In this document: one piece after another, positions 34,781 to 37,607 of the stretch
Layout: each line of letters starts with the position of its first letter
How positions within the stretch are numbered: the stretch's first letter is position 1
Assembly: GCA_016873795.1 (NCBI GenBank)
Contig: VGWA01000010.1
Coordinates: forward strand, 1-37,607
Source: Ignavibacteria bacterium
GTDB taxonomy: Bacteria > Bacteroidota > Ignavibacteria > Tepidaquicellales > Tepidaquicellaceae
Length of the DNA stretch: 37,607 bases
Direction of reading: 5' to 3'
Position numbers and translations under genes: made by a program
Notes under the pieces: generated by a model
The model's input: only the letters and a program-made list of their open reading frames with translations
Databases searched by the model: none
Told to the model about the DNA's origin: nothing

Positions 34781-37180
34781 ATGAAAATTAGGAATATTAT
34801 TCTTGTTGTCATTATGGGACTTTTTTTATTGTCTTTCGGTTTTATCGGTGAAAAAAATAGTCCGGGAAATTATTCGAGAGTTAAAATCTATTTGAATTCC
34901 GAAAATGATTTGTTAATTCTTCAAAATAACGGTATCACTGTCGATGAATACTGGGGAAGTATAAAAACCGGAATTGAAATAGAAATTAATAAAGAAGAAG
35001 TTCAACGGCTCAAATATACCGGCTTAAGATATGAAATTTTAATACCCGACCTCGATGAGTATTACCTGAACAGACCCGCACCAACCGAAACCGAATTACT
35101 TGCCTCTAAAATTATTATGGCAAAAGACGGCATTAAAGGATATACACTCGGGACAATGGGCGGATATCATAAATATACGGAAATAATAAGCGTACTCGAT
35201 ACTCTTCGTTTATTGTATCCGAACTTAATTACAGCAAAGCAGATAATCGGCAGTTCACAGGAAAGCAGAACAATTTATGCGGTGAAAATTTCCGATAACC
35301 CCGATGTTGATGAGTCGGCGTTTGAACCTGCCGTACATTTTGACGGACTTCACCATGCACGCGAACCAATGTCTATGGAAGTCCAACTGTATTTTATGTG
35401 GTATCTTCTCGAAAATTACAGCACAAATTTAGAAGTGCAAAATCTTGTAGATAACAGAGAAATATTCTTTGTTCCGATTGTTAATCCCGATGGATACGTA
35501 TATAATCAAACTAATAATCCGAACGGAGGCGGGAGCTGGCGGAAGAACAGAAGAAACAGCGGCTCATGTTTCGGTGTCGATTTAAACAGAAATTATTCTT
35601 ACGGCTGGGGAGTCGGAAGCGGCTCGAGCAGCGACCCCTGCTCCGATACTTACAGAGGTCCGTCTGCTTTTTCCGAACCGGAAGCACAGGCTGTAAGAGA
35701 TTTTATTCTTGCCAAACATCCGAAAATTGCGATGTCCCTTCATTCTGCAGCAGGATATAATTTAAATCCGTATAGCTACTGTGATACAGTTGTTTGTTTT
35801 GATGTGTATCAGGATTTCAGTTCCGAGTTCGGCGAGACAAACCAGTTTCTCTATGGAAACGTAATGGAGATGCTGAGCTATTACTCAGCGGGTACAACGA
35901 GGGATTATATGCATGTTAACGGTACTTTTGGTTGGACATCAGAGATGGAAGGTTCGAGTTTCTGGCCTTCTTCATCTCAGATAATTCCTATGTGCAGCCG
36001 TTTTCTTCCGACAATGAAACTTGTAACTTATTTCGGAGGCGGATATGCAAAAATGCAAAATTTCTCAGTTGAAGGCAAAGGCTGGGCTTCTAAGGGAGAT
36101 ACTCTTCAATTGTACTTAGCGCTCAGAAACAAAGGTTTGGGTTTATCCTCAAAGAACGTTGTTGTGGAATTAACGTCAACATTTTCCGGGTTAACTCCGC
36201 TTGTCAGTACGGTTGATTACGACAGTATTCAGACAAGGCAAATGAAAGTTAATACAGGAAATCCTTTCAAATTCATAGTTCCGGCAACAGCCAATATTGC
36301 AGATAATATGAAATTCATTGCTTCTGTCAAACAGGAAAACGCTGTGGTTTCGCAGGACACGTTTTATATAACAGTAGGAAAGATTGACACTCTCTTTGCC
36401 GATGATGCAGAAAACGGAATGGGAAATTGGACAACAACAAGCAATAAACTGTTATGGGATACAAGCTATGTTTCAAGTTGGACAGGTTCAAAATCTTTTG
36501 CCGATTCAAGATACGGAAATTCCAAGAACAGCACGCAGAGTTATTTTAATTTAACTCCTTCGTTCAATTTAGCGGGAAAAATAAATCCGAGACTCGAATA
36601 TGCGGTTAAATTTGCTACTGAGACAGGATATGATTATGTCAGAATACAGATTAGTACAAATAACGGTTCAACCTGGACAAGTATCGCCAGCAGATATACA
36701 ACGACTTTTTCCAGTCAGCCGTCTTATATTGGAGTTAAATATTGGGTTTACGACCAGATTAACCTTTCTCCGTATATCGGTCAGACTATTAAGTTAAGAT
36801 TTTATTTATATACGGATGCCGGTACTCCGGGTGACGGCATTTATATAGATAATTTCAGAATCGTGGAATACAAGGATACATTAACGAATATATCGAATAC
36901 CGGTAGCACAGTACCGCAGACATATTCCCTCTATCAGAACTATCCTAATCCTTTCAATCCCATTACAACAATAAAATTCGATTTGCCAAAAAACACGTTC
37001 ATAACTTTGAGAATCTACGACATACTCGGCAGAAACATAAAAACGCTTGTAAACGAACATCTTAACGCAGGAAGTTATTCGCTGGATTTTGATGCAAGCG
37101 GACTTGCATCAGGTTCATATTTCTACAGAATCGAAACTCCGGATTATACCGACATCAAAAAAATGTTCCTTGTGAAATAA
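34781..37180 (+). CDS. Secreted M14 zinc carboxypeptidase with T9SS sorting domain
   Basis: A 799-residue secreted peptidase. A signal peptide (about 1-21) and a propeptide-like region (about 30-118) precede an M14 domain (about 122-420). Zinc ligands His192 and Glu195 in HHAREP and His321 in SLHSAAG are present, with NPDGY, DLNRNYSYGW (substrate-binding Asn269/Arg270) and catalytic Glu388 in TSEMEG. It removes C-terminal residues from peptides; specificity is unclear. A beta-sandwich domain follows (about 545-700), then the sorting domain (about 718-799) with YQNYPNPFNP and an ending KKMFLVK. It is probably exported by the T9SS. A strong terminator follows. Confidence 0.94.
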   Translation: MKIRNIILVVIMGLFLLSFGFIGEKNSPGNYSRVKIYLNSENDLLILQNNGITVDEYWGSIKTGIEIEINKEEVQRLKYTGLRYEILIPDLDEYYLNRPAPTETELLASKIIMAKDGIKGYTLGTMGGYHKYTEIISVLDTLRLLYPNLITAKQIIGSSQESRTIYAVKISDNPDVDESAFEPAVHFDGLHHAREPMSMEVQLYFMWYLLENYSTNLEVQNLVDNREIFFVPIVNPDGYVYNQTNNPNGGGSWRKNRRNSGSCFGVDLNRNYSYGWGVGSGSSSDPCSDTYRGPSAFSEPEAQAVRDFILAKHPKIAMSLHSAAGYNLNPYSYCDTVVCFDVYQDFSSEFGETNQFLYGNVMEMLSYYSAGTTRDYMHVNGTFGWTSEMEGSSFWPSSSQIIPMCSRFLPTMKLVTYFGGGYAKMQNFSVEGKGWASKGDTLQLYLALRNKGLGLSSKNVVVELTSTFSGLTPLVSTVDYDSIQTRQMKVNTGNPFKFIVPATANIADNMKFIASVKQENAVVSQDTFYITVGKIDTLFADDAENGMGNWTTTSNKLLWDTSYVSSWTGSKSFADSRYGNSKNSTQSYFNLTPSFNLAGKINPRLEYAVKFATETGYDYVRIQISTNNGSTWTSIASRYTTTFSSQPSYIGVKYWVYDQINLSPYIGQTIKLRFYLYTDAGTPGDGIYIDNFRIVEYKDTLTNISNTGSTVPQTYSLYQNYPNPFNPITTIKFDLPKNTFITLRIYDILGRNIKTLVNEHLNAGSYSLDFDASGLASGSYFYRIETPDYTDIKKMFLVK

Positions 37181-37203
37181 TCTTGTGTTTCAGGTTTTAT
37201 TAT

Positions 37204-37238
37204 AAAAAGGTTATATGAGAAGTCATATAACCTTTTTT
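37204..37238 (+). terminator. Intrinsic terminator after the M14 peptidase gene
   Basis: A perfect 15-bp stem (37204-37218 with 37223-37237) around a GAAG loop ends in a run of six T. It lies 24 bases after the peptidase stop. The A tract on the other arm means it could also work from the minus strand. Confidence 0.9.
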
Positions 37239-37607
37239 ATTAATGTTATTTAATATCTAATGAAATTCAGAGTTGTTAACAATAATCCCGGAAGCATCAC
37301 GCTAAATATTATTACACGTAAAAAAAATTGTAGCAATTCAATGTTGATATGATTACAGATTTATTAAGGTCTTAAATTTTGGATACTTGTTTATTTGAGG
37401 TTCAGAGGATAAAGCGGATTAAAATTATTGGTTAATTATTTCTTTATGTTAAAAAAAGAAGCTTTTTTATTAAATAAAATAATACACTGCTGTCCAAAAT
37501 AAAAATGGAACTTGAATAAAACATAAAAAACAATCGATTTTGGACAGATTTTTCGTTAAATAGAGGATATTTTAAAACAAACCCCCCTTATTATTTTTGG
37601 AGTTTAA
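37239..37607. other. Gene-free AT-rich end of the window
   Basis: No open frame or RNA gene was recognised in these 369 bases. The only structure is the inverted repeat at 37490-37547. Stop codons occur in all frames I read. Confidence 0.6.
37490..37547. repeat. 11-bp inverted repeat CTGTCCAAAAT / ATTTTGGACAG
   Basis: CTGTCCAAAAT at 37490-37500 is exactly the reverse complement of 37537-37547, with a 36-base AT-rich spacer. It could be a remnant of a small mobile element with terminal repeats, or a large hairpin. No flanking target duplication was found and no transposase is near. Confidence 0.6.

Overview
The window is a stretch of AT-rich bacterial chromosome. It looks like an Ignavibacteria-type member of the Bacteroidota/Chlorobi (FCB) group. 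Three things point there. Several secreted proteins end in the type IX secretion (T9SS) sorting domain with a YQNYPNPFN-like motif. A PorX-type response regulator fused to a PglZ domain is present. Almost all starts lack a Shine-Dalgarno sequence, and TTG starts are common. This placement is inference from gene content; there is no rRNA gene in the window.

Layout. 1-1527: the 3' end of one T9SS cargo gene, then a complete seven-repeat YCF48-like propeller cargo protein whose sorting domain is a near copy of the first. 1684-7470 (+): the translation/transcription operon rimP-nusA-infB-rbfA-truB behind a terminator-like leader hairpin. 7467-10043 (-): a glycosyltransferase, lpxA and panB. 10316-12598 (+): a large PorZ-like propeller protein. 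12672-13433 (+): a divergent HisA-like barrel. 13419-21911 (-): a long, tightly packed gene string read porX, tsaE, tsaB, accD, panC, panD, a GlmU-type nucleotidyltransferase, a GlmM-type phosphohexomutase and hutI. 22094-24873: a small DUF5684-like membrane protein (-), a pirin (+) and an RlmD/RumA-type rRNA methyltransferase (-). 25040-28490 (+): kdsD-lptC-lptA-like genes for Kdo supply and LPS transport, then a YjbQ-type gene. 28538-32540 (-): trxA and dnaE. 32688-37180 (+): a CYTH protein, a polytopic GT-C-like membrane protein and a secreted M14 carboxypeptidase with a T9SS tail, ended by a strong terminator. 37181-37607 has no gene but holds an 11-bp inverted repeat.

How the parts connect. 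Much of the window concerns the cell envelope: lipid A start (lpxA), amino-sugar nucleotide supply, Kdo supply (kdsD), LPS transport (lptC, lptA-like), and T9SS control (porX), a possible T9SS surface component (PorZ-like) and cargo. In the T9SS, cargo is attached to an LPS form at the surface, so these genes may share a pathway, although they are not one operon. Pantothenate synthesis is split: panC-panD are together and panB lies about 9 kb away. I found no phage, complete insertion sequence, CRISPR array, tRNA or rRNA. No clearly new multi-gene system is evident. The best leads are the HisA-like protein with altered active-site loops, the PorX/PorZ-like pair, and the near-identical sorting-domain cassettes.
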